From Roseburia_C amylophila (GTDB taxonomy: Bacteria; Bacillota; Clostridia; Lachnospirales; Lachnospiraceae): DNA of 64,000 bases. Made by a program: the position numbers and the translations under genes. The notes under the pieces were generated by a model. It did not search any database and was not told where the DNA came from. It was given only the letters and a program-made list of their open reading frames with translations. The DNA lies in the NCBI RefSeq assembly GCF_025567465.1, contig NZ_JAOQKI010000013.1:1-64000 (forward strand), read 5' to 3'. Positions 34,948 through 43,043 of this stretch are shown in pieces. Positions within the stretch are counted from its first letter, which is position 1, and every line of letters starts with the position of its first letter.

Positions 34948-35781
34948 ATGGATAAAATAGCAGCACCAACTCCGGAACAGTTAAAAAAGCAGGAAGCGTT
35001 AAAACAATATTTTGAAAAATTAGGCAGCGTGGCAGTTGCATTCTCAAGTGGTGTGGATTCCACCTATCTTTTGAAAGTGGCGCATGATGTATTGGGAGAG
35101 CGGGCAATTGCAGTAACTGCGTCCTCCTGTTCATTTCCAAAGAGAGAGTTAGGGGAAGCAGAAGCATTTTGCCGGAAAGAAAATATAAGACATTTTATTA
35201 CAGAATCGGAAGAACTTGAAATCGAAGGATTTGCACAGAATCCTAAGAACCGCTGTTATCTTTGCAAGCATGAATTATTTGAAAAGATATTAAAGATTGC
35301 AGAAGAACAGAAAATTGCCTATGTGGTGGAAGGCTCTAACCTTGATGATAACGGAGATTATCGTCCGGGATTAAAAGCAGTGGCAGAGCTTGGAATAAAA
35401 AGTCCGCTCAGAGACTGTGGTTTTACCAAGCAGGATATCCGTGTTCTTTCGAAGGCATTGAATCTTTCAACTTGGGAAAAGCAGTCCTTTGCCTGTCTGT
35501 CATCCCGGTTTGTCTATGGAGAGACCATATCCGAAGAGAAACTTACAATGGTGGATAAAGCGGAACAATTATTACTGGATTTAGGTTTTCATCAGGTGAG
35601 GGTAAGAATTCATGGAATGATGGCAAGAATTGAGATTGAGCCGGAAGAATTTTCGAAGCTGATGGAAAAGGAGAACCGGGAGAGAATTGCAAAAGCTTTC
35701 CGGGAATATGGATTTACCTATGTAACCTTAGACCTTTGCGGTTACCGGATGGGAAGTATGAATGAAACATTGGAAAAGTAA
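34948..35781 (+). CDS. larE: ATP-dependent sacrificial sulfur transferase LarE
   Basis: LarE adenylates a pyridinium carboxylate and gives up its own cysteine sulfur to build the nickel-pincer cofactor of lactate racemase. The 277 residues contain the PP-loop SSGVDST (33-39), CYLCKHELF and a candidate sacrificial cysteine in FACLSSRF (Cys183). The larB and larC genes that complete the pathway are not in the window. Its position beside sulfur genes is suggestive but could be coincidence. Confidence 0.92.
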   Translation: MDKIAAPTPEQLKKQEALKQYFEKLGSVAVAFSSGVDSTYLLKVAHDVLGERAIAVTASSCSFPKRELGEAEAFCRKENIRHFITESEELEIEGFAQNPKNRCYLCKHELFEKILKIAEEQKIAYVVEGSNLDDNGDYRPGLKAVAELGIKSPLRDCGFTKQDIRVLSKALNLSTWEKQSFACLSSRFVYGETISEEKLTMVDKAEQLLLDLGFHQVRVRIHGMMARIEIEPEEFSKLMEKENRERIAKAFREYGFTYVTLDLCGYRMGSMNETLEK

Positions 35782-35812
35782 GGAACTTACTCAAAGAAGT
35801 AGTAAGTTCCTT
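35780..35812. terminator. Bidirectional terminator after larE
   Basis: Stem AAGGAACTTACT / AGTAAGTTCCTT. The minus-strand ATPase gene ends inside it. Confidence 0.85.
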
Positions 35813-36545
35813 CCGCATCAGAGAACGTCTTAAGTGAAGTATGAAATACTTTATTTAAGACGTTTTTTTGTACGCATTCATCCGGAGTGCCCTGAAAGCA
35901 GATGGCACCGGATTCCATGACGATAAGTTTGTCTGAAATAGTAAGTGCCTTGGCAAGGTCGTGCAGCACCAAAAGAATTGTTTTTCCCTGTGCCTTTAAG
36001 ATTGGAAGCATCCGGTAGAAATTATTCTGGCTTACCAAGTCTAAGAAGGTAGTCGGTTCATCCAAAATAATCGTATCGCAGTTCTGGGCTAAAGTCATGG
36101 CAAAGAAGACGCGCTGTCTTATTCCGCCGGAAAGAGTGTCAGTTGCAACGTTACGGTAATCCGTAATATGGGTAAATTCCATGGCATCTTCCACCAGTCT
36201 GCGGTCTTCTTCGGTGAGGCGTCTCGAAAAACCAAGATATGGAAAGCGTCCATGCTCCACTAAGGTATGAACAGGAAGAGCAGGAATTACTTCGCGAATC
36301 TGCGGTAAAAATGCAATTTTCTGGGCACGAAGGTGTCCATTCATATGATAAATATCTTCGCCATCTAATGTGATAGAGCCGTTAAAAAGCTGGCTGGATT
36401 TATTTAATACGGAAATCAGCGTTGTTTTGCCACAGCCATTTGGTCCTACGATGGTTGTGATGCTGCCGGTAGGAATTTCAACGGACAGATTTTTAATCAG
36501 AGGCACCTTGTGGTAGCCAATGGAAACGGAATCAAATTTAAGCAT
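35787..36545 (-). CDS. ABC-transporter ATPase, iron-complex/cobalamin type
   Basis: A 252-residue ATP-binding subunit with GPNGCGKTTL, QVFFAMTLAQN near LSGGIRQR, and ILDEPTTFLDL. This variant is typical of FecE/BtuD/FhuC-like importers. It overlaps the permease gene upstream by eight bases. Its likely binding protein is the lipoprotein at 21522. The substrate is unknown. Confidence 0.92.
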   Translation of the reverse strand: MLKFDSVSIGYHKVPLIKNLSVEIPTGSITTIVGPNGCGKTTLISVLNKSSQLFNGSITLDGEDIYHMNGHLRAQKIAFLPQIREVIPALPVHTLVEHGRFPYLGFSRRLTEEDRRLVEDAMEFTHITDYRNVATDTLSGGIRQRVFFAMTLAQNCDTIILDEPTTFLDLVSQNNFYRMLPILKAQGKTILLVLHDLAKALTISDKLIVMESGAICFQGTPDECVQKNVLNKVFHTSLKTFSDAEGTYYFFE

Positions 36546-37542
36546 GGACTCTGCGGCCTCCTTTCTTTCCTAATAAAAGATATAAGAAAAACGGTCCGCC
36601 AACAAAAGAAAGAATAATGCCGGCAGGAAGTTCATATGGTGCGGCAATAACACGACCAAGAGTGTCACAAAAGAGGACGAAACTTGCACCTAAGAGAGCA
36701 CAAAGGGGAACTAAAAGCCGCATATCATTCCCGAAGAGCCGTCTTGCAATATGAGGAACAATCAGCCCGACGAAGCTTAAAAGTCCTGCATAGCTTACCA
36801 CACAGCCTGCCAGTATACTGGAAAGCATCAACAGCAGAAAACGGAGCAGCGATACCGGAATGCCAAGGGAGCGGGCAACATCTTCTCCAAGACTCAGAAC
36901 ATTCATGTGGCTTCCGAAAAAGCAGGAGATGATAACTGCAATGACAATGGCAATGCCGGGAGCAAAAAGCGTTTTTGTGGTGACATCAGAAAGAGAACCA
37001 ATCATAAAGGTAGTGAGGTTTAAAGTGATATCATCACTTAATAATTTTACCGTATTAATTCCGGCACTTAAAAAAGAAGAAACGGTAATGCCGGCAAGAA
37101 TGATGGTAGTACGTTTGCTGTCTGCCATATATGCCAGAGCAAAAATAAGAAGTGTCGTAAGGAAAGCTCCGGTAAAAGCAAAAATGGCATTATGGGCTGC
37201 ACGGCCATGGAAGAGGGCAAGTCCAATCATAACGGCAAATCCGGCTCCGGAATTGACACCAATGGTATTCGGGCTGGCAAGGGAATTATTCATAACAGTC
37301 TGTAAGATAACTCCGGCGCAGGATAAACCCATGCCGGCAGCAATGGCGCCAAACATCCTTGGAATTCTGATATGAAAAAGTAAGAGACCTGTGACAGAAG
37401 TCCGGTCATTTTGAATCAGACAGGATAAAATCTCTTTCGGATTTAATAAAACACTGCCGAAAAAAAGACTTGCTGACATCATAAGAAGCAGCAGGAAAAA
37501 CATTCCGGCAAAAGATAAAATGATTTTTTTTCTCGTGTACAT
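36538..37542 (-). CDS. FecCD-type ABC-transporter permease
   Basis: A 334-residue membrane subunit with about ten helices of the FecCD/BtuC family. Signatures include HIRIPRMFGAIAAGMGLSCAGVILQTVMNNSLASP and GLIVPHIARRLFGND, the latter contacting the ATPase. It is divergent from metY. I saw no copy of the sulfur operator in its own upstream region. Together with 35787 and 21522 it would make one transporter. Confidence 0.93.
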   Translation of the reverse strand: MYTRKKIILSFAGMFFLLLLMMSASLFFGSVLLNPKEILSCLIQNDRTSVTGLLLFHIRIPRMFGAIAAGMGLSCAGVILQTVMNNSLASPNTIGVNSGAGFAVMIGLALFHGRAAHNAIFAFTGAFLTTLLIFALAYMADSKRTTIILAGITVSSFLSAGINTVKLLSDDITLNLTTFMIGSLSDVTTKTLFAPGIAIVIAVIISCFFGSHMNVLSLGEDVARSLGIPVSLLRFLLLMLSSILAGCVVSYAGLLSFVGLIVPHIARRLFGNDMRLLVPLCALLGASFVLFCDTLGRVIAAPYELPAGIILSFVGGPFFLYLLLGKKGGRRVHA

Positions 37543-37681
37543 AGGAAATCCTTTCCGTTATTCCAGAAATATGTATTGTGTTTCCTGAAAAGTATTGTTG
37601 CAAGAACCCCCCTATTTATGCGGCTTGCGTGAATAAAATAACATATTCTGAGAGAAATAACAATGCTCTGATAAATTAGTA

Positions 37682-37734
37682 TTGACAAATTAGAAAAATA
37701 TAGTAAAATATAATTCATACAAAACCAATAGGAA
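37682..37734 (+). promoter_or_regulatory. Promoter and sulfur-type operator, site 3 (metY operon)
   Basis: TTGACA (37682-37687), 16 bases, TAAAAT (37704-37709), then AATTCATA-N7-AATAGGAA (37712-37734). The architecture is identical to site 1, including the three-base gap between the -10 box and the operator. Confidence 0.82.
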
Positions 37735-37809
37735 TAATCGTAAATAGAATTCCTAAGGCAGTTCAAAGTATTTAGTGCACAATAAGACGTGCAGGAATTG
37801 GAGCGTAAG

Positions 37810-39060
37810 ATGAAGTTTAATACCGCATTATTACATGGAGATTTTCAGGGAGAACTGAATACAGGTGCAACAACAACTCCGATTTATCAATCCAGTGCAT
37901 TTGCACATGAGTCGGCAGAGAGGTTAGAAAAGATTTTTCATAATCAGGCACCGGGATATTCCTATACGAGAATCAGTAATCCTACGGTAGATGCATTTGA
38001 AAAAAGAGTAACGGCGTTAGAGGGTGGCGTAGCAAGCGTTGCCTGTGCATCAGGAATGGCAGCACTCTACAATGCATTTTGTAATATCCTTCGTTCCGGC
38101 GATGAAATCGTATCCAGTGCCAGTCTCTATGGCGGCAGCATTGATTTATTCCGTGACTTAGAGGCATTTGGTATCACAACACATTATGTGGAAAACAATG
38201 ACCTGGCTGCATTTGAAGCAAAGACCAATGAACATACCCGTCTTTACTTTGCAGAGACCATTGGTAATCCAAGACTTGATGTGACAGATATTACGGCACT
38301 TGCAAATCTGGCACATGAGCATCAGGTACCGCTCATTATAGATAATACGGTTGCTACTGCATTCTTAGTGAAGCCGCTTTCCCTAGGAGCGGATATTGTA
38401 ATGAATTCTTCCTCTAAATACATCAATGGTCACAGCAATTCCATCAGCGGAATTATTACGGACAGCGGCAGATTTAAGTGGGATGTGGAAAAATATCCGG
38501 GCATGGCAGACTTTAAGAAGTTTGGACCATTTGCCTATACTGCCAAGCTTCGGAATGGTCTGTTCCGCAACACAGGAGCCTGTCTGTCTCCGCAGAATGC
38601 ATTTTATAACTGTATCGGGTTAGAGACACTGGGAATCCGGATGGAGCGTATCTGTGACAATGCAGCAGAACTGGCAAGGTTTTTTGTAAGAGAATATCCG
38701 GATGTAACAGTCAATTATCCGGGATTGGAGAGCAGTCCATGGCATGAAATCGCAAAGAAACAGTTTAAGGACCGTTTTGGTGGAATCTTAACCATACGGA
38801 CCGGAAGCAAGAAACGGGCATTTGAGATAATCAATGCATTAAAGCTTCCGCTGATTATTTCCAATATCGGAGATACGAAAACATTAGTGATTCATCCGGA
38901 ATCTACATTAAATGTACACAGTACCCCGGAAGAAAAAAGAGACGCCGGAGTATTTGATGATTTGATCCGCATCAGTGTCGGAATTGAAGATGTCGAAGAT
39001 TTAATCGAAGACTTCAGACAGGCAATGGATCAGAGCAAACCAGAGAAAAGCGAAGAGTAA
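37810..39060 (+). CDS. metY: O-acetylhomoserine sulfhydrylase (MetY)
   Basis: A PLP enzyme that makes homocysteine from O-acetylhomoserine and sulfide, or from a carrier-bound sulfur. Its 416 residues include YSYTRISNPT, EGGVASVACASGMAA and SSSKYINGHS with the PLP lysine (Lys203). ATG 37810 with GGAG upstream is chosen over GTG 37789. It heads a nine-gene operon ending with cysK2. Its pairing with the carrier and protease genes parallels the Wolinella homocysteine route. Confidence 0.94.
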   Translation: MKFNTALLHGDFQGELNTGATTTPIYQSSAFAHESAERLEKIFHNQAPGYSYTRISNPTVDAFEKRVTALEGGVASVACASGMAALYNAFCNILRSGDEIVSSASLYGGSIDLFRDLEAFGITTHYVENNDLAAFEAKTNEHTRLYFAETIGNPRLDVTDITALANLAHEHQVPLIIDNTVATAFLVKPLSLGADIVMNSSSKYINGHSNSISGIITDSGRFKWDVEKYPGMADFKKFGPFAYTAKLRNGLFRNTGACLSPQNAFYNCIGLETLGIRMERICDNAAELARFFVREYPDVTVNYPGLESSPWHEIAKKQFKDRFGGILTIRTGSKKRAFEIINALKLPLIISNIGDTKTLVIHPESTLNVHSTPEEKRDAGVFDDLIRISVGIEDVEDLIEDFRQAMDQSKPEKSEE

Positions 39061-39076
39061 ATGGAGGAAGCAGATA

Positions 39077-39943
39077 ATGGCAAAAATTGATTATGCGGCA
39101 TTGAAAAAGGGCGGATTTATGCGCCAGAAACAGAAAGGATTCTTTTCTTTAAGGATTCAGGTAGTTGGAGGAAACCTGACAGCAGAAAATATTAAAGCAG
39201 TAGCAGATGTGGCAGAAAAATATGGAAAAGGCTATGTTCATATGACTTCCAGACAGGGCATTGAGATTCCATTTATTAACTTTGAAGATATAGAAGAGGT
39301 TCGTGCAAAGTTAGCAGACGGTGGTGTAAAACCTGGTGTATGTGGACCGAGAGTCCGTACCGTTACCGCATGTCAGGGTTCTGAAATCTGCCCAAGCGGA
39401 TGTATCGATACCTATAGCCTGGCAAAGAAATTAGATGAGCATTACTTCGGAAGAGAGCTTCCGCACAAATTTAAATTTGGTGTTACCGGATGTCAGAACA
39501 ACTGTCTTAAGGCAGAAGAAAATGATATCGGTGTAAAAGGTGGTATGGAAGTAAGCTGGGTAGCAGATAAATGTATCAATTGTGGTGTCTGCGAAAAGGC
39601 ATGCCGTGAAGATGCTATCAAATGTACCGGAACAGAAGTTACCATTGATTATGATAAATGTACCAACTGCGGCCGTTGTGTAAAATCCTGCCCGACAGAT
39701 GCATGGGAAGGAAAGAGCGGATATATCGTATCCTTTGGTGGATTATTTGGAAATCATATTTACAAAGGAGAACAGTTACTTCCACTGATTACCGATGAAG
39801 AGACATTATTCCGTGTGACCGATGCAGCCATTGGATTCTTTGAAGAGCATGCAAATCCGGGTGAGCGTTTCCGTTTACTTTTACAGCGTGTAAGAGAAGA
39901 TGAATTCCGCAAAGTAATCCGCAATGCATTTGAAGAAAAATAA
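39077..39943 (+). CDS. Small sirohaem-[4Fe-4S] sulfite reductase with ferredoxin insert
   Basis: Reduces sulfite to sulfide. At 288 residues it is far smaller than CysI. Cys99, Cys105, Cys139 and Cys143 form the C-x5-C...C-x3-C sirohaem/cluster motif. Two ferredoxin motifs follow (CINCGVCEKAC at 166-176 and CTNCGRCVKSC at 195-205). The layout resembles AsrC or the low-mass assimilatory enzymes of anaerobes. No asrA or asrB partner is nearby, so ferredoxin may donate electrons directly. It relies on the sirohaem enzyme at 22611. Confidence 0.9.
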   Translation: MAKIDYAALKKGGFMRQKQKGFFSLRIQVVGGNLTAENIKAVADVAEKYGKGYVHMTSRQGIEIPFINFEDIEEVRAKLADGGVKPGVCGPRVRTVTACQGSEICPSGCIDTYSLAKKLDEHYFGRELPHKFKFGVTGCQNNCLKAEENDIGVKGGMEVSWVADKCINCGVCEKACREDAIKCTGTEVTIDYDKCTNCGRCVKSCPTDAWEGKSGYIVSFGGLFGNHIYKGEQLLPLITDEETLFRVTDAAIGFFEEHANPGERFRLLLQRVREDEFRKVIRNAFEEK

Positions 39944-40024
39944 AGTTGCCGGAAGCAGCAGAAAAAGAAAGAAAAAATCGGAATGAAAATTCAAAATAAA
40001 AATTATTATACGAGGAGATATAAG

Positions 40025-40276
40025 ATGGAAATCGAAGGAATCAGAATTGATGACACAGTAGATATTACCGATAAAGTGTGCCCGCTTACTTTTGTAAAGG
40101 CAAAGGTTGCAATTGATGAGTTAGAGGATGGCGAAGTCATTGCAATCCGTATGAATGACGGCGAGCCGGTACAGAACGTACCACGCAGTATTAAAGAAGA
40201 AGGACATCAGATTTTAAAACTGGTTAATAACGAAGATGGAACCTATAACCTCATTGTAAAGAAGGTTGAGGACTAA
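40025..40276 (+). CDS. TusA-like sulfur-transfer protein
   Basis: An 83-residue TusA/SirA-fold protein. The conserved cysteine lies in DKVCPLTFVKAK (Cys19), where the second proline of the usual CPxP is absent, as in clostridial paralogues. It probably accepts sulfide-derived persulfide sulfur. ATG 40025 with GAGGAG upstream is chosen over an earlier ATG at 39983. It sits between the sulfite reductase and thioredoxin genes. Confidence 0.85.
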   Translation: MEIEGIRIDDTVDITDKVCPLTFVKAKVAIDELEDGEVIAIRMNDGEPVQNVPRSIKEEGHQILKLVNNEDGTYNLIVKKVED

Positions 40277-40296
40277 ACATCTGGAAGGGAGAAAAA

Positions 40297-40620
40297 ATGG
40301 CAGAACGCGTAACAAAAGACACTTTTGAAGAAAAAGTATTGAAGAGCAGCATTCCGGTGCTGATTGATTTTTACTCAGACAGTTGTGTTCCGTGCAAGAA
40401 AATGTCACCGGTCATTGGTGCTATCGCAGACGAACAGGCAGAAAAATTAAATGTCTATAAAGTAAATACCAACTTTGATTCAGAACTGGCAGAAAAATAC
40501 AGTGTAATGTCTGTACCAACCATTGTACTCTTCAAGGATGGCGAAGAAATTGCCCGTAAGAGTGGTGCAGAGAAAAAAGCGGTACTTGAGGAGTGGATTA
40601 CCCAGTCCCTTGACAAATAA
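40297..40620 (+). CDS. Thioredoxin-like protein
   Basis: A 107-residue thioredoxin fold. The active site is CVPC (Cys30-Cys33) rather than the usual CGPC, preceded by DFYSDS, with the cis-proline in SVPTIV. It probably serves APS or carrier reduction with the reductase encoded at 42125. A conserved operon position supports a sulfur role. Confidence 0.9.
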   Translation: MAERVTKDTFEEKVLKSSIPVLIDFYSDSCVPCKKMSPVIGAIADEQAEKLNVYKVNTNFDSELAEKYSVMSVPTIVLFKDGEEIARKSGAEKKAVLEEWITQSLDK

Positions 40621-40649
40621 AAATAAAGAAAAGTGAGAGGAAGGAAATT

Positions 40650-40871
40650 ATGCAGATTACAGTAGCAGGCGAAAAGAAAGAAGTAAAAGACGGATTAACA
40701 CTTCCGGAATTAATTGAGCAGGAAAATGTAGAGACACCGGAATATGTAACCGTATCCATTAACGATGAATTTATAGAAACAGAAGCAAAGGCAACAACCG
40801 TTCTTAAGGATGGTGATAATGTAGAATTCCTTTACTTCATGGGAGGTGGAAGCTATGGCATTAACGGATGA
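40650..40871 (+). CDS. ThiS/MoaD-like sulfur-carrier protein with masked C-terminus (HcyS-like)
   Basis: A 73-residue beta-grasp protein (MQITVAGEKK..., EYVTVSINDEFI, LKDGDNVEFLYF). Active carriers end in Gly-Gly, whose carboxylate becomes a thiocarboxylate. Here Gly65-67 is followed by six more residues (SYGING), so the tail must be removed first. A JAMM protease two genes downstream is the natural candidate. The Gly codons also form the ribosome site of the next gene (GGGAGGTGG), and the genes overlap by 17 bases. The carrier role is inferred from this arrangement and the Wolinella HcyS precedent. Confidence 0.82.
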   Translation: MQITVAGEKKEVKDGLTLPELIEQENVETPEYVTVSINDEFIETEAKATTVLKDGDNVEFLYFMGGGSYGING

Positions 40872-41661
40872 GCAGATTGAACGTTATTCCAGACATATCA
40901 TTTTAAAAGAAGTTGGCGCTAAGGGTCAGAAAAAACTTTTAAATGCAAAAGTTTTAATCATCGGAGCAGGCGGACTTGGAGCACCGGCAGCAATGTATCT
41001 TGGAGCAGCAGGTGTAGGTACCATCGGAATTGCAGATGCAGATGAAGTAGATTTAAGTAACCTTCAGAGACAGATTATTCATCAGACAGCAGATGTAGGC
41101 AAAGCAAAAGTGCAGTCTGCAAAAGAGACTATTAATGCAATGAACCCGGATGTAGAAGTACGTACATATCGTGAATTCATTACCAGTGAAAATATCATGG
41201 ACATCATTGCAGATTATGATTTTATCATTGACGGAACCGATAACTTCCCGGCAAAATTCTTAATTAACGATGCCTGTGTTATGGCAAAGAAACCATTCTC
41301 CCATGCAGGAATCATCCGTTTCAAAGGTCAGTTAATGACCTATGTTCCGGGAGAGGGACCATGTTACCGTTGTGTATTTAAGAATCCACCACCAAAGGAT
41401 GCCGTACCGACCTGTAAGCAGGCTGGTGTTATCGGCGCAATGGGTGGTGTCATCGGAAGCCTTCAGGCAATGGAAGCAATCAAATACATCCTTGGAGTAG
41501 GAGATCTGCTGACCGGTCAGTTATTGACCTATGATGCAATTAAGCAGGAATTCCACAAGATTAAGCTTCCTTGGAATGGCAAGGGATGTGCCGTTTGTGG
41601 AGAACATCCGACCATAACAGAGCTGATTGATTATGAACAGGCAGAATGTACAGATAAATAA
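40855..41661 (+). CDS. ThiF/MoeB-family adenylyltransferase (HcyF-like)
   Basis: An E1-like enzyme of 268 residues that would activate the carrier C-terminus as an acyl-adenylate and load sulfur. It has the ATP loop GAGGLGAP (37-44), DVDLSNLQRQ-type residues, zinc cysteines CYRC and CAVC, and a candidate catalytic cysteine in VPTCKQAG. ATG 40855 lies six bases after the GGGAGGTGG site, which is inside the carrier gene. Both proteins are thus translationally coupled. Confidence 0.9.
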   Translation: MALTDEQIERYSRHIILKEVGAKGQKKLLNAKVLIIGAGGLGAPAAMYLGAAGVGTIGIADADEVDLSNLQRQIIHQTADVGKAKVQSAKETINAMNPDVEVRTYREFITSENIMDIIADYDFIIDGTDNFPAKFLINDACVMAKKPFSHAGIIRFKGQLMTYVPGEGPCYRCVFKNPPPKDAVPTCKQAGVIGAMGGVIGSLQAMEAIKYILGVGDLLTGQLLTYDAIKQEFHKIKLPWNGKGCAVCGEHPTITELIDYEQAECTDK

Positions 41662-41720
41662 ATGTATCAGTAATAAATGTTATCAGATACATAACCCATG
41701 AAACATAGAAAGAGGATAGC

Positions 41721-42131
41721 ATGATTTCATTAAAAAAAGCAGATTATGAAAAAATACTGGCACATGCCAAAAGCTGTGTACCAGAAGAGGCTTGCGGACT
41801 GATTGCCGGAACCAAAGACGGAGAGGATAAGGTGGTAGAAAAGGTATATCTGTTGGCCAATATCGACCATTCCAATGAGCATTTTACACTGGATCCGAAA
41901 GAGCAGTTAGCAGCCGTAAAGGATATGCGTGCCAATGGTCTCATGCCTTTAGGCAACTGGCACTCCCATCCGGAATCTCCTTCAAGACCATCCGAAGAAG
42001 ATAAGCGTCTTGCATATGACAGTAAAGCAAGCTATATGATTCTCTCTCTGATGGAACCGGAACAGCCGGTACTCAATTCATTTCATATTGAAGGCGACGA
42101 ATCAACGAAGGAAGATCTGGTAATATGTTAG
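41721..42131 (+). CDS. JAMM/MPN metalloprotease (HcyD/Mec+-like)
   Basis: A 136-residue zinc peptidase with the complete JAMM motif: an early Glu in PEEACGLIAG, His81-Ser-His83, Ser91 and Asp94 in the exact HSHx7Sx2D spacing. In Mycobacterium Mec+ cleaves a cysteine-loaded carrier, and in Wolinella HcyD trims an extra residue from the carrier. Here it probably removes the SYGING tail of the carrier at 40650, or cleaves its amino-acid adduct. It overlaps trxB by seven bases. Confidence 0.88.
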   Translation: MISLKKADYEKILAHAKSCVPEEACGLIAGTKDGEDKVVEKVYLLANIDHSNEHFTLDPKEQLAAVKDMRANGLMPLGNWHSHPESPSRPSEEDKRLAYDSKASYMILSLMEPEQPVLNSFHIEGDESTKEDLVIC

Positions 42132-43027
42132 ATGTAGTTATCATTGGAAGTGGACCGGCAGGTTTAAGTGCGGCAATCTATGCTAAGCGGGCAAACCTCG
42201 ATGCGGTTGTACTGGAAAAAGAATATCTTGGAACCGGACAGATTGCATACAGCAGCCGGGTAGATAATTACCCGGGACTGCCGGGCAAAGACGGTTATTC
42301 TTTAGGAGAGGCATTCTTAGAGCATGCCGAAGGACTTGGAGTAACCATTGAAGAGGCAGAGGTTACAGCCATTACAAAAAAAGAGCAAAGCTTTGTCATT
42401 TCCTGTGAAGATGGAAAGAACATAGAAACGAAAACCGTAGTTTATGCGGCAGGCTGTCAGAACCGCAGATTAGGGGTGCCGGGAGAAGAAAAGCTGCTGG
42501 CAAAAGGAGTTTCTTTTTGTGCAGTCTGTGACGGTGCCTTTTATAAGGGAAAGAAAGCCGCAGTCATCGGTGGTGGAGATACCGCCTTGGATGATGCATT
42601 GTATTTATCCGATATCTGCGAACAGGTATATCTCATTCACCGGAGAGCAGAATTCCGTGGAGCAGAGAAGACAAAAAAGAAATTAGAAGAGCTTTCCAAT
42701 GTAACGATACTTACCAATACGAGAGTACAGGAAATCATCGGGGAAGATAAAGTAGATGGTATTATTTTAGATAACGGTGGGACAATAGCTGTAGATGGTG
42801 TTTTTGAAGCGGTTGGAATGATTCCAAATACGGAATTATTAAAGAGCCTTGACGTTCTCGATGAGAAAGGCTATGTGATTGCAGGAGAAGACTGCAGCAG
42901 CAGTCTTGCGGGACTGTTCGTGGCAGGAGATGTGCGGACGAAAAGCCTGCGTCAGGTAGTCACAGCAGTTGCAGATGGTGCAGTGGCAATTCAGTCTGCA
43001 ACCGGATATATCAAAGGAATGGAATAG
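42125..43027 (+). CDS. trxB: Thioredoxin-disulfide reductase-like flavoprotein
   Basis: A 300-residue FAD/NAD(P)-dependent reductase with GSGPAGLSAA (FAD), CAVC (Cys132-Cys135) and GGGDTALDDAL (NADPH). It likely recycles the thioredoxin encoded at 40297. It starts within the JAMM gene, showing a coupled operon. A housekeeping TrxB could also exist elsewhere. Confidence 0.92.
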   Translation: MLDVVIIGSGPAGLSAAIYAKRANLDAVVLEKEYLGTGQIAYSSRVDNYPGLPGKDGYSLGEAFLEHAEGLGVTIEEAEVTAITKKEQSFVISCEDGKNIETKTVVYAAGCQNRRLGVPGEEKLLAKGVSFCAVCDGAFYKGKKAAVIGGGDTALDDALYLSDICEQVYLIHRRAEFRGAEKTKKKLEELSNVTILTNTRVQEIIGEDKVDGIILDNGGTIAVDGVFEAVGMIPNTELLKSLDVLDEKGYVIAGEDCSSSLAGLFVAGDVRTKSLRQVVTAVADGAVAIQSATGYIKGME

Positions 43028-43043
43028 AAAGAAGGAAACGTGT

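Noticed and set aside
37580..37660. Fourth sulfur operator before the FecCD permease
   Set aside because: A TATTCACG...AATAGGGG arrangement has the wrong gap and mismatches in both half-sites.
37543..37810. SAM riboswitch upstream of metY
   Set aside because: The interval holds a promoter and operator but no S-box core; the leader is too short.
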